Assembly: GCA_005790605.1 (NCBI GenBank)
Contig: SXUI01000057.1
Coordinates: 31,939-95,938 of the forward strand
Source of the DNA: Planctomycetia bacterium
GTDB lineage: Bacteria > Planctomycetota > Phycisphaerae > Phycisphaerales > SM1A02
Reading direction: 5' to 3'
DNA length: 64,000 bases
Of the stretch, positions 8,514 through 21,378 are shown in pieces. Position 1 is the first letter of the stretch. Every line of letters starts with the position of its first letter. The notes under the pieces are model-generated. The model did no database searches, was not told where the DNA came from, and saw only the letters and a list, made by a program, of their open reading frames with translations. The position numbers were made by a program, and so were the translations under genes.

Positions 8514-10064
8514 GTGCACGATCCGAATCTCACCCGCGAAGCGCTCGCAGAGTTACCGCCTGACATCGCATCGAGCCCGCTCTTCAACGGCGACCTCGCA
8601 CCGACGCCCGCGGGCCGACGGACTTGGAGTACCTACAACTTCGCCGCGCTTTGGATCGCGATGGCGCACTGCATTCCCACTTACATGCTCGCTGGGAGCC
8701 TCATCGCGATCGGGATGAACTGGTGGCAGGCGCTCCTCACGATCACCTTGGGCAATCTCATCGTGCTCATTCCGATTCTCTTGAACGCCCACCCTGGCAC
8801 GAAGTACGGGATTCCATTTCCGGTACTCGCGCGAAGCAGTTTCGGTACGGTCGGAGCGAATGTGCCAGCGCTGCTCCGCGCGTTCGTCGCTTGTGGATGG
8901 TTCGGCATCGGCTGCTTCATCGGCGGCGAAGCGATTCGCATTTTCCTCATCTCGATTTGGCCGTCCTTTGCCGAGATTGGTGGCGGAACGGACCTCATCG
9001 GGCTTGGCATTCCGAGCATGATCACCTTCCTCGTGTTTTGCGCGATCAATCTCTTGATCGTGCTGAGAGGCATCAACGCCATCCGCGTCTTTGAGAACTG
9101 GTCGGCGCCGCTCATTCTTCTCATGGGATTGTGGCTGCTTGTGTGGATCGTCATGCGAGCCGATGGATTCGGACCTATGTTTGATCGGCCTTCGGGCTTT
9201 GCGACGAATGCTGACTTCTGGAAAGCCTTTGGCCCGGCGCTCACCGGCATGGTTGGATTCTGGGCAACCCTGAGCCTCAACATTCCTGACTTCACGCGGT
9301 TCGGAAAGAATCAGAAGCAGCAGATGATCGGTCAGGCGCTTGGGCTCCCAACGACCATGCTGCTCTTCAGCGCGATGGCGATCATCATCACGAGCGCCGC
9401 TGAGACAGTGCTTCACGGGTGCCCGCCCGCATCGCTCTGGGATCCAGTCGTCGTGCTTGGCCACATGACGAGCACAGCGCCGCCTCCAGGGATGGATGCG
9501 CCGATCATCGCGGACACAACCACGCGCATGATCATTGCCGTACTGAGCCTCGTCAGCGTAGCGATTGCGACGATCAGCACAAACATCGCGGCCAACATGG
9601 TGAGCCCTGCGAATGACTTCGCGCATCTCTCCCCGCGACGGATCTCGTTCAAGACTGGGGCGATCATCACCACTGTCCTCGGCATCCTCATCATGCCGTG
9701 GAAACTGCTCGCGAGCGCCGACACCTACATTTTCAACTGGCTCATTGGCTACTCCGCGCTCCTCGGCCCCATCGCGGGCATCATGATCGTCGACTACTGG
9801 ATCATTCGACGACGATCGCTCGATGTGCCGGACCTCGATCGATCCAACGGCCGCTATCCGCGCGTGAACTGGATCGCGATGCTCGCGCTTGTGATCGGCG
9901 TCGCGCCGAATATCCCCGGATTCCTCAAGAGCGTGCATGTGATCAAGGGAGATCCAAACTTCCTCGACGCGATCTACACCTACGCGTGGTTCACGGGAGT
10001 CATTCTCGCAGGCTTTCTCTATTGGGCACTTAGCAAGCGGCCTCGGCGCGCCTTGAACCACTGA
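8514..10064 (+). CDS. NCS1-family nucleobase/hydantoin:cation symporter
   Basis: This 516-residue transporter of about 12 helices belongs to the NCS1 family (relatives: Mhp1 hydantoin, PucI allantoin, uracil permeases). The opening LAPTPAGRRTWSTYNFAALWI and the GNLIVLIPILLNAHPGTKYGIPFPVLAR-type first helices are diagnostic; SLNIPDFTRF and NIAANMVSPANDF follow in the usual places. It probably imports uracil, thymine or a dihydropyrimidine/hydantoin with Na+ or H+. The context supports this: its stop lies 15 bases from the end of the convergent pyrimidine-degradation operon. The start is GTG 8514 with GGAGG upstream. The exact substrate is inference. Confidence 0.9.
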   Translation: MHDPNLTREALAELPPDIASSPLFNGDLAPTPAGRRTWSTYNFAALWIAMAHCIPTYMLAGSLIAIGMNWWQALLTITLGNLIVLIPILLNAHPGTKYGIPFPVLARSSFGTVGANVPALLRAFVACGWFGIGCFIGGEAIRIFLISIWPSFAEIGGGTDLIGLGIPSMITFLVFCAINLLIVLRGINAIRVFENWSAPLILLMGLWLLVWIVMRADGFGPMFDRPSGFATNADFWKAFGPALTGMVGFWATLSLNIPDFTRFGKNQKQQMIGQALGLPTTMLLFSAMAIIITSAAETVLHGCPPASLWDPVVVLGHMTSTAPPPGMDAPIIADTTTRMIIAVLSLVSVAIATISTNIAANMVSPANDFAHLSPRRISFKTGAIITTVLGILIMPWKLLASADTYIFNWLIGYSALLGPIAGIMIVDYWIIRRRSLDVPDLDRSNGRYPRVNWIAMLALVIGVAPNIPGFLKSVHVIKGDPNFLDAIYTYAWFTGVILAGFLYWALSKRPRRALNH

Positions 10065-10079
10065 ACCTGAGAGGTCGAG

Positions 10080-11429
10080 CTACCCCTCGAAGACAGCATC
10101 AACGAGATCGAGCCCTCGATCAATGATGTCGAACGACTCTTGCAGTTGCGCGGCGTTGATCGTGAGCGGCGGATTGCACATGACAGTGCCCCACTGCAGC
10201 ACGGTGAAGAGACCGTTGTCGCGCAAGAATCTTCCGAGCTGCGCCATCACCGGATGGGTACCCGCGTAAGGAACAAGCCGTTCTCCCGCTGCATTTTTGC
10301 GAAGTTCGATCAAACCGAAGAGCCCGATGTTGCGGTAGACGCGGACGCAGCGATGCTTCTTTGCCAATCGCTCCATATGCGCGTGCATGAGTTCACCCAT
10401 GCGCGCTGAGTTTTCGACAAGCTTTTCATCGACAATCACGTTGACCGCTGCAAGGGCGCACGCGAGACAAAGCGGATGCGCGTTGTACGTGAGCCCGCCC
10501 CAAAACACATTTTCGCGGAAGTGCTGCGCGATGGGATCACTGACAGCCATCACACCGAGTGGGAGGTAGCTACTCGTGAGCCCCTTCGCCATCGTGCAGA
10601 TATCGGGAACGATGTCGCCGTGCTCGAACGCAAACAGTTTTCCTGTGCGTCCCCAACCACACATCACTTCGTCGCACACGAGCAGGATGCCGTACTTCTG
10701 AAGCAGCGATTGGAGGCCCTTGAGATATCCCTTCGGCGGCGGAAGGATGCCATTCGTCCCCGTCGTTGTCTCGATGAACATCGCGGCGATGTGCTTGGGT
10801 CCTTCATACTGAATGACCTCTTCGAGATACCGGAGGTTGTTCGCAACGATCTCCTCTTCACTCGACCCGAAACTGAACTCGTACGGATGCGGATCCATGA
10901 CCCGCACGACGCCCGGCATGCCAGGTTCGGTTGGCCAGCGCCTTGGATCACCGGTCAGCGAGATCGCGCCGTTGGTCGCGCCGTGGTAACTGCGATATCG
11001 AACGAGAATCTTGTTACGACCGGTGTAGAGACGCGCGGCCTTGATCGCGTTCTCGTTCGCTTCCGCTCCACCGAGGGTGTAGAAGAAAGTGTTGAGGTTT
11101 CCAGGAACAAGTTCTGCAAGGCGGAGCGAAAGTCGCGCGCGAATCTCGGTTGCCATCCCCGGGTACGCATACGCAAGAGTCGCTGCCTGCTCCTGAATCG
11201 CGCGCACAACTCTCGGATGCGCGTGGCCGATGTTGACGCTCATGAGCTGACTGTTGAAGTCGATCCAGCGCTGACCTTCAGGGCCGTAGAGATAGATGCC
11301 CTCCGCGCGAGCGATCGGCATCGGATCAACCTTGCCCGTCGCGCTCCACGAGAAGAGGCTGTGCTGCATGCACGCATCGATCATCTCGCGCGAGCCCATC
11401 GTGCCTACTGAAGGAATTGCGTTCGTCAT
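10080..11429 (-). CDS. Class III aminotransferase, probably beta-alanine/beta-aminoisobutyrate:2-oxoacid
   Basis: This 449-residue PLP enzyme of fold type I shows the class III motifs: LGGAEANENAIKAAR (about 119-133), RSYHGATNGA (146-155), the cofactor Asp in LLVCDEVMCGWGRTG (D253) and the Schiff-base lysine in TMAKGLTSSYLPLG (K282). As the last gene of the reductive pyrimidine operon its substrate should be beta-alanine (from uracil) or beta-aminoisobutyrate (from thymine), giving malonate semialdehyde or methylmalonate semialdehyde for the dehydrogenase encoded 4 bases upstream. The specificity is inferred from context; taurine or other omega-amino acids are alternatives. Confidence 0.88.
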   Translation of the reverse strand: MTNAIPSVGTMGSREMIDACMQHSLFSWSATGKVDPMPIARAEGIYLYGPEGQRWIDFNSQLMSVNIGHAHPRVVRAIQEQAATLAYAYPGMATEIRARLSLRLAELVPGNLNTFFYTLGGAEANENAIKAARLYTGRNKILVRYRSYHGATNGAISLTGDPRRWPTEPGMPGVVRVMDPHPYEFSFGSSEEEIVANNLRYLEEVIQYEGPKHIAAMFIETTTGTNGILPPPKGYLKGLQSLLQKYGILLVCDEVMCGWGRTGKLFAFEHGDIVPDICTMAKGLTSSYLPLGVMAVSDPIAQHFRENVFWGGLTYNAHPLCLACALAAVNVIVDEKLVENSARMGELMHAHMERLAKKHRCVRVYRNIGLFGLIELRKNAAGERLVPYAGTHPVMAQLGRFLRDNGLFTVLQWGTVMCNPPLTINAAQLQESFDIIDRGLDLVDAVFEG

Positions 11430-11433
11430 CGGG

Positions 11434-15316
<3,883 letters not shown>

Positions 15317-15329
15317 GAGTGCCTCGGAT

Positions 15330-16598
15330 CTAGTGCACGCCCTTCTTCGGCCGAATGCTCGCGCCTTCCTGACAGTGCTTGTTCCAACTCGTCTCAACGC
15401 GACCATTGTCGACCGCAGTCATTTCAATACAACCCTCCACAGGGCAGACGATTTCGCAAAGATTGCAGCCGACGCACTCGTCCTCGTCGATCGTTGGAAC
15501 GCGAGTGCCTTCGACCGGATGAATGCACTGGTGCGCGCCGTCGTGGCAAGCCGCAACACAGAGTTGGCAACCGATGCACTTCGTCGCATCAATGCGTGCA
15601 ACCGTTTCATAGTTCAAATCAAGATCGCCCCATTCGCTGAAGGCTGGAACCGCGCGGCCCACGATCTGTGCGACGGACTCAAAATTGTGCGCCCGCATGT
15701 ACTCCTGCAGGCCGTCAAGCATGTCGTCCACCACGCCGTATCCGCGAAGCATGACTTCCGTGCACACCTGCACGGTGCTCGCGCCGAGCAGGAGGACCTC
15801 CACAGCATCTCGCCAGTTGGTGACGCCACCGATGCCGCTGATCGGAAGACCGAACGACTTCTCCCGGGCGAGTGCCGCGACCATGTGCAATGCGATCGGC
15901 TTCACAGCCGCTCCGCAATATCCGCCGTTCGTGCTCAAAGCACCGACGCGAGGATGAGGAACGAATCGATCGATGTCGACCGAGATAATGCTCTTGATCG
16001 TGTTGATGAGTGACACGCCGTGCGCGCCACCACGCTTGGCCGCGAGTCCGTGCGGGACAATGTCACTGACATTGGGAGTCAACTTCACGAGCACCGGAAC
16101 GGTGCTGTGGCGGACCGCCCAAGACGTAATCCGTTCATTGAGTTTCGGTTCTTGCCCGACCGCGCTTCCCATCCCTCGCTCACACATGCCATGCGGGCAG
16201 CCGAAGTTGAGTTCTAAACCGTCCGCGCCCGCATCGATGGATCGTTTGATGAGATCGCGCCACTCATCCTCGCTTTCACACATGAGTGACACAATGATTG
16301 GATTGCGGGGGAAGAGGCGCTTTGTCTCCGCAATCTCCTTCAGATTGACTTCAAGCGAGCGATCGGTGATCAGCTCGATGTTGCTGAATCCCGCGCCTTT
16401 GACGCCGTGGATCGTGTGCCCACCGAATCGGCTCGAAACATTTTGAATTGCAACGCCGAGCGTTTTCCAGACTGCTCCGCCCCAACCCGCTTCGAACGCG
16501 CGCTGGACTTGAAGCCCGCTGTTCGCGGGCGGCGCGCTCGCAAGCCAGAACGGGTTGGGCGACCAAATGCCCGCAGTGTTTGTGCTGAGATCAACCAT
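15330..16598 (-). CDS. preA: NAD(P)-dependent dihydropyrimidine dehydrogenase, PreA subunit
   Basis: This 422-residue catalytic subunit reduces uracil or thymine to the dihydro form. An FMN-binding TIM barrel like dihydroorotate dehydrogenase comes first (FWLASAPPANSG, GGAVWKTLG), with NFGCPHGMCERGMGSAVGQ as the substrate-loop signature of the dihydropyrimidine dehydrogenase family. Two [4Fe-4S] motifs close the protein: CIGCQLCVAAC and CVGCNLCEIVC. The start is ATG 16598, preceded by AAGGGGG eight bases away; the preT stop overlaps the first codons by 8 bases. With PreT it forms the bacterial two-protein equivalent of eukaryotic DPYD. Confidence 0.95.
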   Translation of the reverse strand: MVDLSTNTAGIWSPNPFWLASAPPANSGLQVQRAFEAGWGGAVWKTLGVAIQNVSSRFGGHTIHGVKGAGFSNIELITDRSLEVNLKEIAETKRLFPRNPIIVSLMCESEDEWRDLIKRSIDAGADGLELNFGCPHGMCERGMGSAVGQEPKLNERITSWAVRHSTVPVLVKLTPNVSDIVPHGLAAKRGGAHGVSLINTIKSIISVDIDRFVPHPRVGALSTNGGYCGAAVKPIALHMVAALAREKSFGLPISGIGGVTNWRDAVEVLLLGASTVQVCTEVMLRGYGVVDDMLDGLQEYMRAHNFESVAQIVGRAVPAFSEWGDLDLNYETVARIDATKCIGCQLCVAACHDGAHQCIHPVEGTRVPTIDEDECVGCNLCEIVCPVEGCIEMTAVDNGRVETSWNKHCQEGASIRPKKGVH

Positions 16599-17928
16599 GA
16601 TGAATTCCCCCTTGGAGTGCAGCATGGATCGCATGCGCGGCGCGCTTGCCCTCAGCAACCGCGTTGACGACTTCCTTGCCGGCATTCGTGCAGTCTCCTC
16701 CTGCAAACCAGCGCGGGCGACCCGTGAAACCAACAGCGTCCACGCGAAGACGACCTTCTTCGAACTCGATTCCCTCGAATCCCGTAAACATGGTCGTCAG
16801 TTTCGATTGACCGACCGCGACGAGCACGAGATCGGCTTCCACTTCGAGATATCGCTCTCGCAGATTGGGCACCCGGTGATCCTCAAACTGGCCGCACGCT
16901 ACTATGTAGAGGCGTGACGGGTCCGCCGCGAAAGGATTGCCACTTATCTCACGCGCGTTGCACTGCCATTCGACGCGCACGCCCTCGCGCATGGCGGCAT
17001 CGAATTCGTGCGCGTAACCTTTCATAACTTCGCGAGTACCCCTGTAGAGGAGCGTGACCCAAGGGATGCCTAACCCCTTCACCTCCCGTGCAGCGTCGAG
17101 CGCGGTATTGCCACCGCCGATGACGACTGCGCGCTGAATCTTCGAGAGATCGAGCGACCTCAGTTTCATCTGCTCAATCCAAGCAACGGCGCCATGCACG
17201 CCATCAAGTTGCTCGCCTGCAATTCCGAGCGAACTGTCCTCGCCGAGTCCGACGCCAACGAACACGGCGTCAAATGCGCTATCGAGATCCGCGAGTGAAA
17301 TGTCTACGCCGACGGTCACGCCAGTCTTGACCTCAATTCCCCCGATGGAGAGCACCCACTCGACTTCCGTCAACGCACGATCGGCCTTCATCTTGTACGG
17401 CGCAACACCCGTGGTGTTCAGCCCTCCAATCGTTGTGCGTTGCTCGAAGATCGTGCACGCGTGACCGAAACGGCGAAGTTCATGCGCCGCAGCAAGGCTC
17501 GCCGGTCCCGCACCAATGAGCGCCACTCGCTTGCCTGTACTCGCACCAGCCGTGAAGAACTCCCAGCCCTCTTCATACGCGCGGTCGGTTGCGTAGCGCT
17601 GCAGTTTCCCGATCGCAATCGGCGGCTGGTCCACTTGGTTGTACACACACGCGCCGACGCACAGCACTTCAACTGGGCATACGCGCGCGCAACTCATCCC
17701 GAGAATGTTGGACTCGAAAATCGTCTTCGCCGAACCGCGCACATTGTCGCTCGCGATCTTGCGGATGAATTGCGGAATGTCGATCTCCGTTGGGCACGCT
17801 TGTATACACGGCGCGTCATGGCAGAAGAGACAGCGCGTTGCCTCCGCGATCGCTTCGCCACGCAAGAGCGGCAGTTTGAAGTCTTCGAACGCCGTCTCAG
17901 AACGACTACTTGGGAGTTGAATCGTCAT
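16591..17928 (-). CDS. preT: Dihydropyrimidine dehydrogenase, PreT electron-input subunit
   Basis: This 445-residue flavoprotein related to the GltD small subunit passes electrons from NAD(P)H to PreA. Two N-terminal cysteine groups are seen: C33, C36, C41, C45 (CLFCHDAPCIQACP) and C80, C84, C90, C94 (CARVCPVEVLCVGAC). ALIGAGPASLAAAHELR (about 136-152) binds FAD and VIGGGNTALDAAREV binds the nicotinamide nucleotide; GGDCTNAGKEVVNAVAEGK near the end is the second FAD contact. ATG 17928 is the first good start; an open frame continues upstream without family similarity. It is the first gene of the six-gene pyrimidine operon, so the promoter should lie in 17929-18105. Confidence 0.95.
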   Translation of the reverse strand: MTIQLPSSRSETAFEDFKLPLLRGEAIAEATRCLFCHDAPCIQACPTEIDIPQFIRKIASDNVRGSAKTIFESNILGMSCARVCPVEVLCVGACVYNQVDQPPIAIGKLQRYATDRAYEEGWEFFTAGASTGKRVALIGAGPASLAAAHELRRFGHACTIFEQRTTIGGLNTTGVAPYKMKADRALTEVEWVLSIGGIEVKTGVTVGVDISLADLDSAFDAVFVGVGLGEDSSLGIAGEQLDGVHGAVAWIEQMKLRSLDLSKIQRAVVIGGGNTALDAAREVKGLGIPWVTLLYRGTREVMKGYAHEFDAAMREGVRVEWQCNAREISGNPFAADPSRLYIVACGQFEDHRVPNLRERYLEVEADLVLVAVGQSKLTTMFTGFEGIEFEEGRLRVDAVGFTGRPRWFAGGDCTNAGKEVVNAVAEGKRAAHAIHAALQGGIHHG

Positions 17929-18005
17929 TCGCGGGTGGGATCCGGGTCTACCTCGGTGCGATGCACAAGCACGCAGGTTACCCGCAGGATCAGTGCGCAA
18001 ATGGC

Positions 18006-18052
18006 AGTGCGCTCCCTTCCTGAAGCGAACTGCTTCAGAAAAGGAGCGCACT
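18006..18052. terminator. Long inverted repeat between the PEP-CTERM-like gene and preT
   Basis: Arms of 21 bases (18006-18026 and 18032-18052) pair with two mismatches around a 5-base loop; the outer arm is AGTGCGCTCC. It lies 54 bases past the stop of the minus-strand gene ending at 18106 and 78 bases before preT. No T-run follows on either strand, so it may be a factor-assisted terminator, or an operator for the pyrimidine operon. Confidence 0.55.
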
Positions 18053-18105
18053 CCTTGAGTGTGCGTGCCCATGCTTGACGCACCGCTCAACCGCCCAGCG
18101 ACAAA

Positions 18106-18738
18106 TCAGCGTCGACGGCGGCGAGACACCAAACCCGCCAGTCCGCAGAGCGCGAGCGCGCCAGGGGCTGGAACTGCATCGGTGAAGACGCGAAGTTCAC
18201 CCATTCGATTTGGAAATGCGGCACCGCCGACCCACAGATTGAAGTGAAGATGATTGCCGGAAACCTGCACAACAGACTGCCAGAGTGATGCGCCGTAGCT
18301 GCGGAATGGATCACCGGTTGGGTAGGTTGTGCCTGGAGCACCCCAAGTTGCATCGGTATTGTCGAGCAGCACATTCGTGTAGATCACGGCTCGAATCGCG
18401 CTTGAGAACCACACATCTCCGAACGCCGCCGCGACACCGGAGGATGCGTCGAAATGCACGATGTGAGAATCGAAAGTTCCAGACACCACGCCAGTCCACG
18501 GCGCCGCACCGGTGTAGGAACCTGGACCAGCAATGTTCACATTCATGGCCGTCGTTGTGATGCCTGATTGTTCGTTCCAGCAATATGCGGGAAGGCCCGG
18601 AAGCGCTCCATAGACGGCTGAAGGGGGCGGCGCGATCTGCACTGCTTGACCTGCAGTGGCGATGATTGCACTGAATGCGCTTGAAGAGAGTGTTGCGGCG
18701 AGGGCACTCACGGAAACGAGAGTCGAGATCTGCTTCAT
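18106..18738 (-). CDS. Exported protein with PEP-CTERM-like tail
   Basis: This is a 210-residue exported protein. A signal peptide (MKQISTLVSVSALAATLSSSAFS) opens it and the last 22 residues form a PAPGA motif, a short hydrophobic stretch (ALALCGLAGLV) and five arginines. This tripartite end is the planctomycete variant of PEP-CTERM/exosortase-type sorting signals. The body is beta-rich with Gly/Ser/Thr and no recognised domain. The ATG is preceded by AGGAA at about 9 bases, and a 6-base-pair hairpin (18762-18776) sits in the leader. Probably a surface or secreted structural protein; no function can be assigned. Confidence 0.75.
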   Translation of the reverse strand: MKQISTLVSVSALAATLSSSAFSAIIATAGQAVQIAPPPSAVYGALPGLPAYCWNEQSGITTTAMNVNIAGPGSYTGAAPWTGVVSGTFDSHIVHFDASSGVAAAFGDVWFSSAIRAVIYTNVLLDNTDATWGAPGTTYPTGDPFRSYGASLWQSVVQVSGNHLHFNLWVGGAAFPNRMGELRVFTDAVPAPGALALCGLAGLVSRRRRR

Positions 18739-18761
18739 GACTGGGATTCCTGTTCTTAGGT

Positions 18762-18776
18762 CGTCGCTTGGCGACG
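18762..18776 (-). promoter_or_regulatory. Small hairpin in leader of the 18738 gene
   Basis: CGTCGC and GCGACG pair around a 3-base loop, about 24-38 bases before the ATG on the minus strand. Possibly part of a leader structure; weak evidence. Confidence 0.25.
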
Positions 18777-18900
18777 GTTGGGAGTACTGCGGCGCACATC
18801 GCGCCTCACTTGCCTCCTTCCGCGCAGGACAACCACTTCTCGCACCGCTTGATAGAAGGTAGGAATCCTCCCCCCGCTCACTCTCGCGTAGTACGTCGAA

Positions 18901-19929
18901 TCAGCGCGAAGACGCGGGCGCAGGCGCATTCTGTACGCAGCGGAAACCAAGATGCTGCAGCCCGGTATCGGGCGTACAGGACATTCGCGCACTCGGTCGG
19001 TAGCTCGAACAGTAACTCGCGTGACAAAGATACGAACCGCCGCGATGCACACGACTCTCCGGCGCATCAGGATTGCGAGGATCTGCGCTGTCGTTCGGAC
19101 CGGTTGGGTTCACTGTGACTCCAGTCGGTCCTGCCTGCGCCACTTGACGCGCGTACGAGTCAGCGCGATACAAGTCGCTCGTCCATTCCCACACATTGCC
19201 TGCCATATCGAAGAGACCGAACGCATTCGGTGCGTACTGCTTGACTGGTGCGGTTCGCGCGTATCCGTCTTCCATGGTGTTCTTCTGCGGGAACTCGCCC
19301 TGCCAGATATTGGCGCGTTTGGCCTCAAGCGCTTCGTCTCCCCAAGTGAACTGCTTTCCCAACAAACCGCCGCGGGCTGCGCACTCCCACTGCGCTTCGG
19401 TTGGTAGTCTCTTTTTCGCCCAGGCGCAGTAGGCAAGCGCATCCTCGAACGCAATGTGGACAACGGGATGATCTGCCTTTCCATCAAGATTGCTCGATGG
19501 ACCTTCAGGATGTTGCCAACTCGCACCTGTGACCCACTGCCACCACTGCCCAGGATTGTCGAGTCGCACGGCTTGCGATGGTGGAGTAAACACGAGCGAT
19601 CCTGGCTGCAACATCTCGTCCGGTGGCTTCGGTGTTCCAGGCGGACACTGTTTGCGCAGGACTTCCCAATCAATGGCACGCTCCGCCACAGTCTTGTACT
19701 TCGTTGCGTCAACGAACTTCCGAAACTGCGCGTTCGTCACTTCCGTGACATCCATCCAAAACCCGTCAACCCGCACCCGATGAGCGGGTCTCTCGTCAGG
19801 TCGCGCGTATGACGCGTCGCTTCCCATGACGAACTCGCTTGGTGGAATCCACACCATGCCCTCTGGCGGCGGTGCGGCGGCACCCACGGATTGCTGCAAG
19901 ATCGTTGTCGCGAGAACGCACCACATCAC
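18901..19929 (-). CDS. Formylglycine-generating enzyme (sulfatase-activating)
   Basis: This 342-residue secreted or periplasmic protein has a signal peptide (LATTILQQSVGAAA) and a full SUMF1/FGE domain: GMVWIPPSEFVMGSD, DVTEVTNAQFRKFVDATKY, RLPTEAQWECAARGG, AGNVWEWTSD and RVHRGGSYLCHASYCSSYR. The last motif keeps both catalytic cysteines (C302 and C307, five apart, as in human FGE C336/C341), which most FGE-like paralogs lack. It should therefore oxidise a sulfatase Cys to formylglycine. A Cys-type sulfatase is encoded at 37186-38640. It follows the sulfotransferase gene by 6 bases on the same strand, so they form an operon. Confidence 0.9.
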   Translation of the reverse strand: MMWCVLATTILQQSVGAAAPPPEGMVWIPPSEFVMGSDASYARPDERPAHRVRVDGFWMDVTEVTNAQFRKFVDATKYKTVAERAIDWEVLRKQCPPGTPKPPDEMLQPGSLVFTPPSQAVRLDNPGQWWQWVTGASWQHPEGPSSNLDGKADHPVVHIAFEDALAYCAWAKKRLPTEAQWECAARGGLLGKQFTWGDEALEAKRANIWQGEFPQKNTMEDGYARTAPVKQYAPNAFGLFDMAGNVWEWTSDLYRADSYARQVAQAGPTGVTVNPTGPNDSADPRNPDAPESRVHRGGSYLCHASYCSSYRPSARMSCTPDTGLQHLGFRCVQNAPAPASSR

Positions 19930-19935
19930 AACAGC

Positions 19936-21357
19936 CTAGAGACCTTCCCAAGAACTGTCGAACGCAAACTCGTAGTTCTTCCATCGACCGATGGAAGTTG
20001 CATTGATCGGCCGACGCACTTGTTCGTGACTGAGCGTGAAAACCGCGCGCGTGTTGGACTCTGGCGCAAGGACTTTCGCGTCCATCGGAAGCGAAAGCGC
20101 CTCGAGCGCGCGAATCGCGTGCGCTTCCGGTTGCGCGACCAATTCCTCGTACACAACATCCTGATGCTTCATCCCAAGTGCCACAAGCGCGCTCGGAAGG
20201 AGTTCTCGCTCTGCCGCAATCACACGCTGAATCGACCCTAGATTTCCCGTCCATCCCTTCAACTGCGGATGAAAGTAAGACAAGAACATGCTGAGCGCCA
20301 TGTCGCGAGGCTCGCGTGTGACTCGAAAGAGCACGGCTCCCGGAAGAACCTGTGCGACTGCGACAATCCAGCGCCAACCTTCGAGCGTCTTGTCAAAGGA
20401 CCAACTCGCTTCCGATCGCTTGAGTCGCGATGCGCCGTGGAGGTATCGCGTTTGCAGCGCCAGAAGTTGCTCGCGAGGCAGCATGTGCAGCCCCTTAGGC
20501 CATCGCCCACTACTCACGACGCCCTCTCCGATGCGATCGATACCCTCGTACTCGCCAATCCCCGCAATCGCCGGATGTCGATCGAGCATCTGTTCAAGGA
20601 GCGTTGTGCCTGATCGAGGAAGCGCGGCGATCAGTGCCACGCCTTGCACTGGGTCAATGCGAGGCGCACAGCGCTGTGGATACTGCTCTATCAACGACTT
20701 CTGCATCCTCACATCGCCAATGAGTCCTTCGACATCAAACGGCGGCGTCAACTCGCGATGCAGTCTCGTCGCGAGATCGAATGCCTCTCTATATCTCCCC
20801 GCTTTGTCGAGCAGTTGCACTGCTTCGAATCCAGCGACTCGTCGAAGAAGAGGACTTGCGCCACTCCCGACCATGCGCAGAAGCGTCGCGATGGCTGCAG
20901 CCGCATCCGATCTCGCCTGCACGCGCGCAAGCATCATCGCGCCGCGCGGATCTGTGCTCCACGCGCCTCCCTTCTGCACAAACGCCGCGAAAGCGTCGCG
21001 ACGATGCGCAAAGAAGAGTGTTTCGCCAAGTGCGATTCCCGCCTCGATCGCCTGAGGCGAGGCGCCATCCGCGAGCCGCGTCAAGCGATCGATCGCCGGA
21101 TCAACACGACCAAGTCGTTGTTCAACCATCCCGCGGAGGAGATTCGCCTGCGGATCGGCGGGCGACAATCGCAACGCGTGCTCAAGATCCTCATCGGCAT
21201 CGATCAGTCGACCAAGATTCAGATTCGCGCTCGCGCGACCAAGCCACGCATTGAAGTTGCGCTTGGATTGCGCGAGCAGTTCGTCCGCCACCGAGAGCGC
21301 GCGCTCAAACTCACCGCTCGATATGCATCGCTGAAGTGTTGAGAGCAGAGGTTCCAT
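19936..21357 (-). CDS. TPR-sulfotransferase fusion protein
   Basis: This 473-residue protein has TPR-like helices at about residues 5-210 (SGEFERALSVADELLAQ, ALRLSPADPQANLLRGM) followed by a sulfotransferase domain. The 5'-phosphosulfate loop of PAPS-binding enzymes is seen in ALPRSGTTLLEQMLDRHP (about 245-262), and a 3'-phosphate region in RVTREPRDMALSMFLSYFHP. INATSIGRWKNYE near the end is also common in the family. Such bacterial TPR-sulfotransferases are predicted to sulfate peptides, glycans or small molecules; the acceptor is unknown here. It sits between an ATP-grasp gene (21 bases upstream) and FGE (6 bases downstream). Confidence 0.85.
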   Translation of the reverse strand: MEPLLSTLQRCISSGEFERALSVADELLAQSKRNFNAWLGRASANLNLGRLIDADEDLEHALRLSPADPQANLLRGMVEQRLGRVDPAIDRLTRLADGASPQAIEAGIALGETLFFAHRRDAFAAFVQKGGAWSTDPRGAMMLARVQARSDAAAAIATLLRMVGSGASPLLRRVAGFEAVQLLDKAGRYREAFDLATRLHRELTPPFDVEGLIGDVRMQKSLIEQYPQRCAPRIDPVQGVALIAALPRSGTTLLEQMLDRHPAIAGIGEYEGIDRIGEGVVSSGRWPKGLHMLPREQLLALQTRYLHGASRLKRSEASWSFDKTLEGWRWIVAVAQVLPGAVLFRVTREPRDMALSMFLSYFHPQLKGWTGNLGSIQRVIAAERELLPSALVALGMKHQDVVYEELVAQPEAHAIRALEALSLPMDAKVLAPESNTRAVFTLSHEQVRRPINATSIGRWKNYEFAFDSSWEGL

Positions 21358-21378
21358 AGCAATGTGATTCTTCGAGGA

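Noticed and set aside
8553..10061. Long minus-strand open frame (502 codons) antisense to the NCS1 permease
   Set aside because: Its protein is highly charged (Arg/Asp/Glu/His rich) with no known motif, whereas the plus strand encodes a clear transporter. Such shadows are common in high-GC DNA.
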